Positions 30,657-41,651 of a stretch of DNA of 64,000 nt are shown in pieces. A model generated the notes under the pieces. That model was not told where the DNA came from. It searched no databases and worked only from the letters and a program-made list of their open reading frames with translations. The stretch's first letter is position 1. Each line of letters opens with the position of its first letter. The position numbers and the translations under genes are program-made. Where the stretch lies: contig CAKOGP040002136.1 of assembly GCA_933822405.4 (NCBI GenBank), positions 62,001 through 126,000 of the forward strand, in the 5' to 3' direction. Origin of the DNA: Cylindrotheca closterium. Its lineage: Eukaryota; Bacillariophyta; Bacillariophyceae; Bacillariales; Bacillariaceae.

Positions 30657-33059
30657 TCATAGACTAAGCCATAGCATCCTGTCATGTTTAAATGCCTCTG
30701 TTGCATTCCACACTGGACTGTTTGACGCTGTAACTTCGATCTTCAAGGGCGGTTGGGCTGTCCCTTGAGCCACTTGCAGTCGATTGAAATTGGAGAACCC
30801 CATGTAGTTCTTTTGAGATTGATAGAAGTGATAATCACCATTCAAGTACAGGATCGGAACCTTATCGTTAAGGTTGACTCTCATGTACTGTCGCAGAGGT
30901 CCAAAGAATGGATCGTGATGTGGGACAGGAAATGCGTGCCCGAAAATGACCACATTCACGGCATCGCCAGCAACCACATGCTGGTCAATCATTGACTTCA
31001 CAAACTCGAACTTATCTCGCAAGTCATTGTTAAAGGATCCACGATCTCGGATTCTTCCGCCCAACAGGCGGAGCCCGAAATACAAGGTTCGTTTGTGGAC
31101 AAAGAAAAAGTTTTCTGGCTCCACGGGATGTCGTTGGACTTGGAATGAGTGATCCCAGTTCTTGTCAAACTCATTGAAACTTGCTGTCCAGAAGCGCTTT
31201 GCTTCTACGTGATTAGGGCAGTCGTTCCACTCATTGTCTATATATATGAGAAGATGCAGATTAGATTGGGCTATTCTCTTTGATCACCGAGAGCGTATGG
31301 CGATGGGCATTAGTGACTTACCTCCTGGAATGATGAATACTGGAACCTTAGACAGCCTAAGGGTATTGTGAACCTCTTGGTAGTCTTGGATAAGGCAAGG
31401 TTGCCTTTGATTCGTACCAGAAGTACGGATGTCACCCAGATGAATCAAGAACTCGGCGTCTGTTGGTAACTCTTTCATACGATCCTTAAGTTGAACCCTT
31501 TCATTATGTCGGTATGGAACGTCACCAATAGCATAAAAAGTAGTTTCGAGTTCTTCATAAGTAGGATTCTGGGAAGGAGTTGAAGAAGGATTCTTAGATG
31601 GAGCAACAGAGGGTACCAGAGAGGTAGTCGGAAGACTTGACGGAGTGAGTGATGGCATGTCTGATGGGATGCTGGATGGGATGCTCGATGGGTCATTCGA
31701 TGGGGCGCTCGATGGTTGGAGAGTAGGTGCAATGGATAGATCCTGCACCTGCATCGAGATTAGACTCATATCGATTTTTTCGGACGAGACTGATATCAAG
31801 GTGGCAAAGATTATCACACCGAAAAGCAAGAGTGCACAGAACAACACCTTCCACGATCTCCAACACGGACTTTCGTCGACTTCTTCAATGATCTTGTCAT
31901 GACCGATTGGCGAATTTTTGTCAAATGAGTTGTCACTCGTAGTGTCCACCGTCGTATCTAATATTTTTGTGGATGACTTGACCAAAAGAGGCTTCAAGTT
32001 TTGCGGCGCCACATTGGATCCTTTGTTTCGTTTGAGAAAGAAGGAAAGCTGTTCCGATAGGAACCCGCCTTCTAGTCGTTGCTCCAATCTTGATTGATGT
32101 GTTTCGCAATAAGCTGACCCTGCATCGGAAGAGGAACCGGAGGTAGGGGCTCGTTGAGACGAAGAGGCGTTATGTTCATGGGATTGGGAACTGACAGATC
32201 CCGGAGGATCAGGTCGCTGGTGTGTCTGTAGGAAGAAAATATCCAGATTATCAAGAACTTGAAGCGCTCGATCGGTGTCGTCGTTGAAGGCTATGCTGCT
32301 GGGAGCATCCAAGAGGGACTTAACTTTTCCAATTGGACCGTTTGCATCTTTTCTCTTGGGAGATGCCACAGATTTAGAAGTTGATCCGGATCCAAAACCA
32401 AAACCAAAAGCACTCACAAAGGACGCAACAGACCCATTGGAAACCGAAGCATCATCTTCATTTAGCACAGACTCTTCGGGATCAATACCCGGGCGCTTTA
32501 TTGGAGACAATGATTGCGGCATAATCGGCAGCGAACAATCTGAGTCATCAGCACATAAAATAAGGTTCTTTTGACTTTGTGATTCCTTCGCACGAGGTTT
32601 GCTTGAATGCGTCTCCGCTGATGAAAACCATGTAACAACTGATGACAGAGTCCACTGATCACCAGTTTCATCATCACTAAAATCACTATCCTCTTGTTGC
32701 TTTGTTTCTTCCACAAGGAAATCTTCTCCTTGTACTGACAGATTAGAAGCTGTCATGTCCAACTGGATCGATTTTGTTTTGGACCCTTCTTCTACCGCAG
32801 ACGTTGACGATTTCGCGTCGTCAAGGTCACAATTATGCTCAGTTGCATGCAGGGCACTAGACTTATAGTCCTCGCATTTATTGTTTTCCATTTCACTTTC
32901 GCTCATGCTGTTGGTTTTCGTGCATGTATTATCGTTCGATATGGACAAAGATGGCCACAATTTTCCAAATCGCGGTTCCAACCCGAATCCGGCATTTCGG
33001 ATTCGATTCGTTAAACGAATAAAATTGATGGACGGTGGGCGGCTGTCGTAGCGACTCAT
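30657..33059 (-). CDS. Membrane-anchored calcineurin-like phosphoesterase (MPP1)
   Basis: Exons 31322-33059 and 30657-31237; the phase-1 GT-AG intron splits the codon in PG|DNEW. 772 residues. Residues 1-400 are Ser/Asp/Glu-rich and presumably cytoplasmic. A transmembrane helix lies at about 403-424 (LFCALLLFGVIIFATLISV). A PSxxPS-type linker follows (about 440-505, SSIPSSIPSDMPSLTPSSLP), and the phosphoesterase domain runs from about 507 to the end. Metallophosphoesterase motifs: AIGDVPY, HLGDIR, PGDNEWNDC, VVIFGHAFP, YLNGDYHFYQ; the tail carries HDRML. The His of motif I is Pro and motif V is GDxH instead of GHxH. With no signal peptide and a single helix, it should be a type II protein with an external catalytic domain. 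First of six related genes; substrate unknown. Confidence 0.85.
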
Positions 33060-33244
33060 TGTTGCATAGAACGACCCTCAAAAGTTTGACGTGCTTTCGG
33101 CTTCGAAGAATTTCATATCCGTTGCTTCGAACAGACGGAAAATTCTACCTCCTGTAATAAGGTCCGATGAATCTGCCGGTAGCAACAAACTACTGAATCT
33201 CTTATCAAACGTCAGTCTACTGTACATTATCAGTTTCCTATGAT

Positions 33245-35226
33245 CGACCAACATTCGGTCGTGCCAAAACCCATCCGTGGCATTCCAATCAGGACGACTA
33301 GAAGTTGAAACAGCAACTTTGAATGGTGCATTGACAGTTCCAAAATCCACCTGAAGTCTCTAAAAGTTCGTCAGTCCCAAACACTTCTAACTAAAGTCAA
33401 ATTGGTGAAAGTCTCCATTCAAATACATGATCGAATGTACTTTCTCAGAGGAACGGACATGTTCAAACAATACCACAGGTTTACATAATCATTAACAATA
33501 TGATGGTGCATCATGGACTTGACAAACTCGGCATGATCCTCCAATTGCAAAGAATAGGCTGCAGGATCCGGGATTCGTCCACCCACCGAGCCCAAATTAC
33601 AAGGTTAGCTTGTGAACAAAATGAAAGTTTTCAGGCTGAAGCTGATGACGGCGTTGTACTTGAAACAGACTGTATTATTCATTCCAGTTCTTTGTCACAC
33701 TCGTAAAAGGTTTGTCGCCAAAAGGACTGTCACTCCATTCGTTGTCTATCAATATTAAAAAACGACAATGATGAGGCGAGTGAAGTGTTAATTGATTTGT
33801 CTTTCAGCACAGCCAACTGGATCGACGAAGAATCTTCCACGTATTTCCCCGAAGAATGAATACTGGAATCTCAGATTGCAAACGAGTGTCACCCACATGA
33901 AGAATCAGAAAATCCCCGTCTTTGGGTTGCTGTATCATGCGTCCTCGTTGCTGAATCGCTGTAAGGGGCATCGGCGATGACATGGAACGTGACTTCAAAC
34001 TCTCCAAACGTGGGACTGGATGAAGCAGGGGAAGAGCGGATTGGCGAAATGCGTCGCAAAGTTTATGGGGTCAGTTGATGGTTATAGCTTGGGCTATGCG
34101 ATGCAGCAATGGTTGTTGGGGAATCTGAGGGACTGTTGCTTGGAGTCAAAGAGGCGGACTCTTCTGTAGCTACAATGGCCATACTGCTTGAAGAACTTGT
34201 TGCACCAATGACAGAGTATGCAATCAGAGTGCTCATAACAATAATGACAATTGCCAAGAGGACATTGCCAATAATGTAGCACTTGAATTTTCTTGCCTTT
34301 TTTTCTGATGCAATGATTTCCTCCATGCTACTTTCATCCCAATCGCTTACGCTCTCATCCAAGAAAGTCGTGGACAAAAAGGATGTTTCGACAAAAATTT
34401 CCATGGGTTTCTTGGTCTGTGTGGCGACGATAACACCTTCTTCATTTTGTGCATCATTTGATTTTTGGGGTTGCTCTAGTATCCGTTTGTGGGAAGAATC
34501 AGTGATCTCGGAAACAGCCTCAGGAGCGGGACGACCTTCATTTGTGGTAGCAGTATACACAGGCGTCTCGCTAGCTTGAGCAAGTTGTTGGTGAGGGTGC
34601 CTTAAACGAAGATTGGACTGATCAGAAGTGCAAGTTGGGCACTCGAGAGCTTGCTGCATTTGTTCGACCCCTCGAAGCGCATCGCGAATATCATCTGAAT
34701 CATCTGTTTCATCTTTGTTTACAATATTATTCTGTACAGCAACGATTTGTTGTACATTGGCATCCTTGTTCTCAGACGATTCGCTGGTAGATGGATTTTC
34801 TAGTAACCCCAACTGGTCTGACGCAGATTCTCCAGATTCAACATCTGGACGTTTTATCAAAGGAGAAGATGTCTCCGGCAAAGGCATTGTGCTTTCGTAC
34901 CCGCCAAGGGCATCCGAAGACGACACCAGATGTGAGTTCAAACTAGAGCAGCCGCCTTCAGTAATGGTAGAATCATCATCCTCACATGGATCACAAACTT
35001 GTAACCAACGGTGTTGTACTGCCAAGCATGAATCCATTCCTCGGACTTCCTCGATATCACCTTCGTCTTGGCTAAAAAGTTCACTGTCGTCGTCTCTTTT
35101 CAATTCTTCCACTAGTTCAACATCTTTCTTTTCAGCTTGTTTGTCTTCTGAATTGTACAGAGGGCTGATAAAGTCACCATACTCTAAGTCGATGGATCGG
35201 TCGATTTCAGTTTCAGTTTTTGCCAT
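33245..35226 (-). pseudogene. Decayed membrane phosphoesterase (MPP2)
   Basis: The 5' part is still open from about 35226 (MAKTETEIDRSIDLEYGDF) through a Ser-rich cytoplasmic region and a transmembrane helix (NVLLAIVIIVMSTLIAYSVIG) into the start of the linker, stopping at 34063. Downstream, matches to MPP1 appear in broken frames: VTFHVIADAPYSD and DGDFLILHVGDTRLQ near 33800-34000; DNEWSDSPFGDKPF just after a retained acceptor near 33748; then in-frame stops near 33675 and 33610; and finally FGTVNAPFKVAVS with HDRML near 33240-33350. The intron donor (ILRGN in place of IPGG) has lost its GT. The conserved Cys after DNEW is Ser. It is the sister of MPP1, immediately upstream of it on the same strand. 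Confidence 0.85.
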
Positions 35227-36310
35227 TATAAATGGTATAATACTGTACAGTAGGACACACGATGCGGTGTTTGATATTTGGTGAAAGCTTTGTGTTGTCC
35301 GACTGTCTGTTTGAACTTCGGTTTTTGATTTTGAATTTATTGATGTCATTCTGCGATTCGCGCATGACGATTGGCAAATCTTATTTTGAATCTTCGTCTT
35401 GGCGCCCAAATTTTTTTCGAACTAGTCATTTGGATTAGTCGGAGTGCGGCAGGAGCTACAGTACAGTACATGTACTGTAGCAGGCAATTCATCCTCAATT
35501 CATACCTGTGGTACCTAGTAATGCACCGGTATTCCAAGACGATGCACCAATTGTATCGCTAAAAAGTAGAACCATACCGTACTGCATTTTTCCCGTAAAT
35601 TCCTAATGATTGTTTGGGAGACAATCTGAATAGGCACTGTAGATCAGAGAGATATGATGGTGCGTATCAATAGTACCATGTGAATGAATGAATCAGTTCG
35701 AATTACGGTATTTTCCGAAAAATCCATAATGTAAGTAACGGTAGGTATTTACAAGTATCGTCTATCTGCACCAGGTGTTTTGACTTCTTTCTATCGCTGT
35801 ACCTTTGTTGCAGTACAGCACAGTAGTACCTGGTACCTGGTACCTTGTGGTACAAAGATATTTTCGAATTTGCATTACCATTTTGTCATATCAAGTGATC
35901 AAGTAGTCGAAGGTTGAAGACGTTCGAAATAACATTCGTACCAGGTACCGGTACCATGTACCGACTGTAGCCGGTCGAAAGACGGATAAAATACTGTACG
36001 GATGTGGACCCGATTTGAATTGGGCCTAATGACTGATGACAGTCATCTGATCGACTTCACAAGACATGGATTTATACAATCCGTGCGGTTCAGTGGTGAG
36101 AGATAATTGAATAACGCGGGTACACATATATATCTTGTTCTGATCAGAATGTCAGAATGACATATATGTCAGTTGTAGCCGTAGAGATCGGTTACCAAGA
36201 AAGCAGACAAGGCGAACAGTCATAAATAGTTGAAATCTCACCGAATGGAAAATCCTACGTTTTCCGAAACCGCATAGAGTTTTCTGCAACACATCGCTCA
36301 TACCCACCAC
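35227..36310. other. Intergenic region between the phosphoesterase and receptor arrays
   Basis: About 1.1 kb between divergent units. It contains an 18-bp perfect palindrome at 35462-35479 (TACAGTACATGTACTGTA) and GGTACC clusters near 35830 and 35942. No gene was recognised. The last few hundred bases must carry the promoter of the first receptor cyclase. Confidence 0.6.
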
Positions 36311-39300
36311 ATGATAGGAATGATGGAATCAAGTAGTATCCTCCTTGCTGTCGGTCTGTTCCTGCTGCTTGCACAAGCAGTTTCTGGGACACGCCAGTTG
36401 CAACAACAGCAGCAATGTGATTCATGCGCGCCTCCTATTCCGTTTGATCCATCTGTTCACAAGCCAGTTTACAAGATTGCGTTGCAGCCATCTGTGAATC
36501 TACCACTAATGAGAAGCTTGAACGTCACTTTCGAGGATTACCTCACAGCTACCGCCGGCAAACGTTTTGACCCACCTATCCAGTTTGAAGTCATGATCAT
36601 CACCAATAGTCTTGCCTATGACCTGATGAAAAGCCAGGAGATTGACTTCATTTTTATCAATCCTTTTCAAAGCACATGTTTGGAGGAGGAATTCGGAGCC
36701 CAAGCGATTGCATCGTCCGTCAGAACTACTTCTTTTGGTGGCCAGAAGCTGGCCTTGGCCCATTTTGCTGGGATGGTCATTACACACGTTGACAACAACG
36801 ACATCAATACATTGGCTGACCTGAAGGATAAGGTTGTCGCGGCCGTATCTCCAGCAGCACTGGGCGGACCATTAGTGCAATGGCATGAGATGCAAAAGAA
36901 TGGAATGTCGTACCTCAACGACCCAGCGGCCATCGTCTTCACCAGGTCGATGGTGAGAAGCATTAACGGAGTGATCGACAAGACATATGACGTGGGGTTC
37001 ATCAGAACGAACTTTATGGAATCATTGAAAGAACGGAATCCAGGTCTCAATACCTCAGCAGTCAAGGTCGTCGGGATCCGCAAGGACGAAGGCACCGTTG
37101 ATGAAGCATTTCCGCTAGAGCACTCCACTTCCATCATACCAGAGTGGCGGCTTTCTGCGGCCCCATCTACGCCCGCTAGTATCTCCAAGGAAGTCCAAGC
37201 AGCGTTGTTGGCGCTCAAGGAGCACGGCAGGACCGGTTTGGCAAGGTCAGCTTGCCTGGATGCCAACGGGAACAACACTGCGCAATGTGACGATCTCTCG
37301 GATATTGACTCACAAGTCTTATGTGAGGCCAATATTGAATCTGTCTCAGCTGCTGAAAGCGTGGTGTCAGCGAAAGAGCACAATACCTTCAGAACACCTC
37401 TGTCCTTTCACAGAATTCGAAAGATGGCGCTCGATCTTGGGTCCATTCTGGAGGATCCAACTTCAGATTCGCTCAAGTGCTTCAGACCTTCTGAGTTTTA
37501 CGACCAAATCGTCTGCCAAAATGGTCTCTTCAAGCTTTCACCTGATGCCTTGGCTGCCTCATGTAACACAACAGGGTACTCTTGTCCAGATGGTAGGGAG
37601 TGTATCTGCAAGCCCTGCTTCAAGGCTTTGGCGATAGAGGTGGCTCCAACAGACCAATACGCTGCTGGATCTGGCTGTACCAAGATGAGTATATGCTCCA
37701 CGATTGTCCAAAACGAAGTCATTCAATACACCGTGGTTGATAACCAACAGCTGGAGGGTGGTCGAAATCTGCGGGCAAAGACCCTTGAAGACGGTACTGA
37801 CACAGAAATTGCAATCGAACAAGGGCCCATTCCACACACGTATTCGTTTTCTCTGAGTACTCCAAGAGTTGGCATTTTTATCCTGGAGATTTATGACGGC
37901 GATGAACAGATTGATGCATCTCCGTTGCGTGTTCGGGTAGACTATCGTACTTGCTCCGGTGACAAAGAAGCGAGCGAGGATGGAGTTTGCGAATGCAAAG
38001 CCTCATCAATTGACATAGGTGGAACTTGTGTGCCAATATGGCTTGCAGTGCTTGGTAAGTGACAGCAAAGAGCGTGTGGTAGCATTCGTTGCTGTATCAT
38101 TGATTCAAGCTGATCGATTTTTGTTTGTTTCTTGTTTGTTCTAGTCGCTCTATCACCGATAGCCATTGTTGTTGCGATTGCGGTTTACTTTTTCGTGAAG
38201 AGAAAGGAACGAGAGGCCAACAGTCTGTGGATTGTGAAACGGTCAGACCTAAAGTTCAGCGATCCTCCTGCCGTGCTTGGGCACGGATCTTTTGGATTTG
38301 TCTTACAGGCTGAATATCGCGGATCAAAGGTAGCAGTCAAGCGAGCTCTTCTTCCGTCGTCAAAAGGGGACTCCAGTAGTACAGACAATGTCCAATTCGG
38401 GACACCGTTGAAGCGTATTGGGTCTCAGGATTATGACGAAGACTCAGCAGACTCATCCCGTAGAAGGAGCACCGAGTCGACACGAAGCGTTGATTTGGAG
38501 GTTGGAGCAACAAAAAATCGGGCAGAGCCACAGCCCGCATTGTCAACACGTAATATCACGGCTTCGTCGAAGTCCATGATGATGACCAAAGGAGCCGCAA
38601 ACTCGAGAAAAACAAAACAATTGTTCATGGACGAAATGCGTGTCTTGTCCACGCTTCGGCATCCGAATATCACAACAATGATGGGTATGTCTTATCAATA
38701 TTTGTAATATCATTCAATTGAAGATGGCTTATGCTAACACGTTGCCTCTGGCTCTCATTTCCGCAGGCGCGGTCATTGACGGGAGCGAACCAATGCTCGT
38801 TATGGAATTCATGGAGCATGGGTCTCTATATGAAGTGTTACAGAATCCTACGATTGCATTGGAGTCGGATCTCATCTTGCATATCATACAGGACATTGCA
38901 CAAGGAACTCGATTTTTGCACTCGTCCAACCCCCCTGTCATTCATGGTGACTTGAAGTCAGGCAATATCCTGATTGATTCGAAGTTTCGAGCGAAGCTGT
39001 CTGATTTTGGAATGGCCAAAAAAGGTAAAAGGATAGCTACTGGCACACCTCCATGGATGGCGCCTGAGGTCCTGTCTGGCAAGTCGTCCAATACAACCAA
39101 ATCAGACATGTACTCCATTGGTGTGATCATGAACGAGATAGTCTCAAGGAAGGAACCTTACCACGCCACCACGGATCCTTTGCATGTCATTGTTAATGGA
39201 GTCACAGATCCAAAGGTGAACCGTCGACCAGAGATCCCCTCATTTTGTCCTGTGAAGGTCAAGAAGCTGATCATGTTCTTGTGGCATGCGGATCCCAAAC

Positions 39301-40058
39301 TACGCCCTACAGCCACTGAGCTAAACAACCGATTAGATGATTTGAATGAGCAAGTGTTTGCCGCTTGCGCTCCGACAAAGGCACTGCATCGCCCTCGGGA
39401 AGTTCCCACCGGAGGCAGAGACAATTTCTTGTATCAGGCGTTCCCCCGACATATCGCAGATATCCTGAGCTCAGGGGGCAAGGTCGAGCCAGAGCCACAC
39501 AACGACGTATCCATCTGTTTTTCGGATATTGTAGGCTTTACTACGATTGCTTCGAAGCTTGACCCATTGAAGGTGTCGAGTTTATTGGATCGTCTGTACT
39601 TGAAGTTTGATGAGGTGACTAGGAAGTATGACCTGTTCAAGGTTGAAACGGTCGGTGATGCGTACATGTGTGCTGGCAATCTAGCGAATGATCAGCACGA
39701 AGACCATGTGCGTCGGATTGCTTTGTTTGCTACTGGTATTTGCAAGGCTGCGTCAGAGACGTTGATTGACGAGGATGATCCTTCTGTTGGTTATTTGAAA
39801 ATTCGAGTTGGGTTCCACTGTGGTCCTGTTGTGAGCAATGTTGTGGGATCATTGAATCCTCGCTATGGGCTGTTCGGAGATACGGTGAATGTTGCGGCAA
39901 GGATGGAAAGTTCAGGGGCGGTGGGTAGAGTCCACTGTACTGAAGAATGCGCGAAAAGGTTGATCAACGATGCGCCAGATCTCTTGGTGAAGGCTCGTGG
40001 TGCAACACTGATCAAGGGTCGTGGCCGGATGTTGACATATTGGATATCTGAAGTGTAA
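36311..40058 (+). CDS. Receptor kinase-cyclase with PhnD-like ectodomain (RGC1)
   Basis: Exons 36311-38054, 38145-38684 and 38767-40058 (phase-1 GT-AG introns) give 1191 residues. Signal peptide (SSILLAVGLFLLLAQAVSG), then a phosphonate-binding/PhnD-like type II periplasmic binding fold to about residue 310 (FEDYLTATAGKRF, EIDFIFINPFQST, LADLKDKVVAAVSPAALGG, INGVIDKTYDVGFIRTNF). A Cys-rich stalk (SCPDGRECICKPC) and a beta-sandwich-like segment follow. The transmembrane helix is at about 577-600. Kinase: G-loop GHGSFGFV (627-634), Lys647, HGDLKSGN (~822-829), SDFG (~841). Cyclase: ICFSDIVGFT (metal Asp ~1015), FKVETVGDAYM (Glu ~1055, Asp ~1059), FGDTVNVAARME. Predicted to bind an extracellular ligand and make a cyclic nucleotide inside. 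The Glu suggests GTP as substrate, but the usual Cys partner is Gly. Domains are firm; the ligand is unknown. Confidence 0.9.
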
Positions 40059-41651
40059 AGAACATTTCATTGTTAGGCAGTTTGCACCATCACTAAATAT
40101 GATTATATCTACTCTTTTCGCTTCTGCTTTTTTTTCTTCAAACCATCTTCCGATGAAAGCAATAGACAGAAGTTGGAGATCCACGAAGTAACCCTGTTGT
40201 TTTCGATTACCTACTGTAACAATTGGGCATGATAATCTACATTTCGTATCATTCTATCCCAGCGTTTTACCAATATCAAGACGCCAACCTTCATGTTCGG
40301 GAATTCAGCTGCGGGATGGATATTTTGTGAGACTGAGTTCAACAGCCACCTGTGCCGAACATCTCACTTCTACCGCGACACTCAAACCATTGCATGCGCA
40401 CAAACTTACATGCGTTTTGATACCCAAATTGGCTTGTGAAGATAGATTTAGGATGCAGTCGCAAACTGTGTCCTAATACTGGTATATTGTTGAGTTTTTC
40501 TATCACCATTGCGTCCAAGACACATCACGTGATATGAGATCGGAACATCCAATAAAATAATCGAACCCTTCCAGTAGTAGATTTCAAAGAAAAACCAATA
40601 GAATCCTAGATAACAACCGGTACCAGCTATAGTGTCAGTATAAGTTACCAATTGGCAGAAGCAATCCATATTCCAAGCAAACTATAGAAATCAAATGTAT
40701 CGCTTGAAAATCGTACTTGGAGGGCTGACAGTGGCCCAGGCCACAACTTGCGCAGTACTGGGATGACACAGAAGGCATGTCCAATAAGGATCGATTGGTG
40801 AATTATTTCTGGTTGGAGGGTACCAGTCGGCAGAATATAGAATAGCGAGCTAGCAACCATGCATATCGGCTGTCCTGGTGACAATCTGTTCGACTTTATC
40901 CTTCAGATCCATAAGAATCTCAGTTGTCAAGGCACGGATTGTTCCACGAAGGATATGGCGTTTGCCGGAATCACATTGAAAGCGCTACCAGCATCGCGCC
41001 ACTCCAGTGGACTCAAGCTTCTTCAGACCAATGGCTGCAAGTGCAATACAACCGAGCAGGTAGACGATGATCATTGGGTCTACCGTCAAATGAGGCATTG
41101 CAGCATGACCTCCTACACCTGTTGTCGTATCCAAAATTCTTTGAATTTGAAATCATCAATGTAGACGTCTCTTCTACAATGGGAAGAGCATACCGGTGTC
41201 GCAATTATCGTACCGGTATTGGGCTAATGATAGCAAGACGAAAATATGTCACACAAAACGTCAGTAGGCCCAGTTAGATATCACATCAATATTTTTCATT
41301 AAAAAACTTATGACATTCATATAAGTGCATATGCAAAGGGACGGTATCTTAAAATCGGAATCAGAAATGTCGCGGGCCTCGCGTTTATTATTCACCATTG
41401 AAGGGCGGTTCTCTATTCGGTTCTCCATTCGCGACCTTTCGGAAGTAACCGGTATAAATTTCACCGTCTAAATGTTTGTGCACGTTGAACCCGATTGTTG
41501 ACCTGATCGTTTTGGGCGTAATGACTTTCTATTCATCTTTTACAAGCTATTCCATCTTTTCGAAACGGCGTTTCCACTACCATGATGAACAAAATCTCAC
41601 ACCGAATCATACAAATTACAAAACCCGTGTTCAATACGATAGGTAGTAATA
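40059..41651. other. Intergenic region holding a decayed peptidase fragment
   Basis: About 1.6 kb between receptors 1 and 2. Apart from a minus-strand M20 peptidase relic (listed separately), no gene is visible. The unit spacing is larger than between the other receptors, so this may be an insertion or an old gene trapped when the receptor duplicated. Confidence 0.55.
40800..41130 (-). pseudogene. Relic of an M20-type amidohydrolase/peptidase
   Basis: Read on the minus strand and across frames, the stretch gives, in the right order, GVGGHAAMPHLTVDP (about 41091-41125), then LESTGV, then RGTIRALTTEILMDLKDKVE with an IVTRTADMHGC continuation, then ILYSADWYPPTRNN (about 40800-40850). These are landmarks of the M20D family (IAA-amino-acid hydrolases, carboxypeptidase/aminoacylase type): GGHAAMP, GTIRxLT, and the C-xx-Y/F-xx-xYPPT segment. 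Frames change and stops intervene, and the catalytic N-terminal half was not found, so it is a fragment. Identification rests on memory of the family motifs. Confidence 0.6.

Noticed and set aside
36506..37383. Long minus-strand frames (93 and 238 codons) antisense to the receptor ectodomain, repeated under RGC2
   Set aside because: They are shadows of the strongly conserved plus-strand gene. They recur in both copies only because the DNA is identical and have no start or domain support.
36311..40058. Idea that the receptor is a bacterial transfer as a whole
   Set aside because: Introns, TKL-type kinase, eukaryotic signal peptide and copies with shared intron positions show an established eukaryotic gene; only the ectodomain fold has a bacterial flavour.
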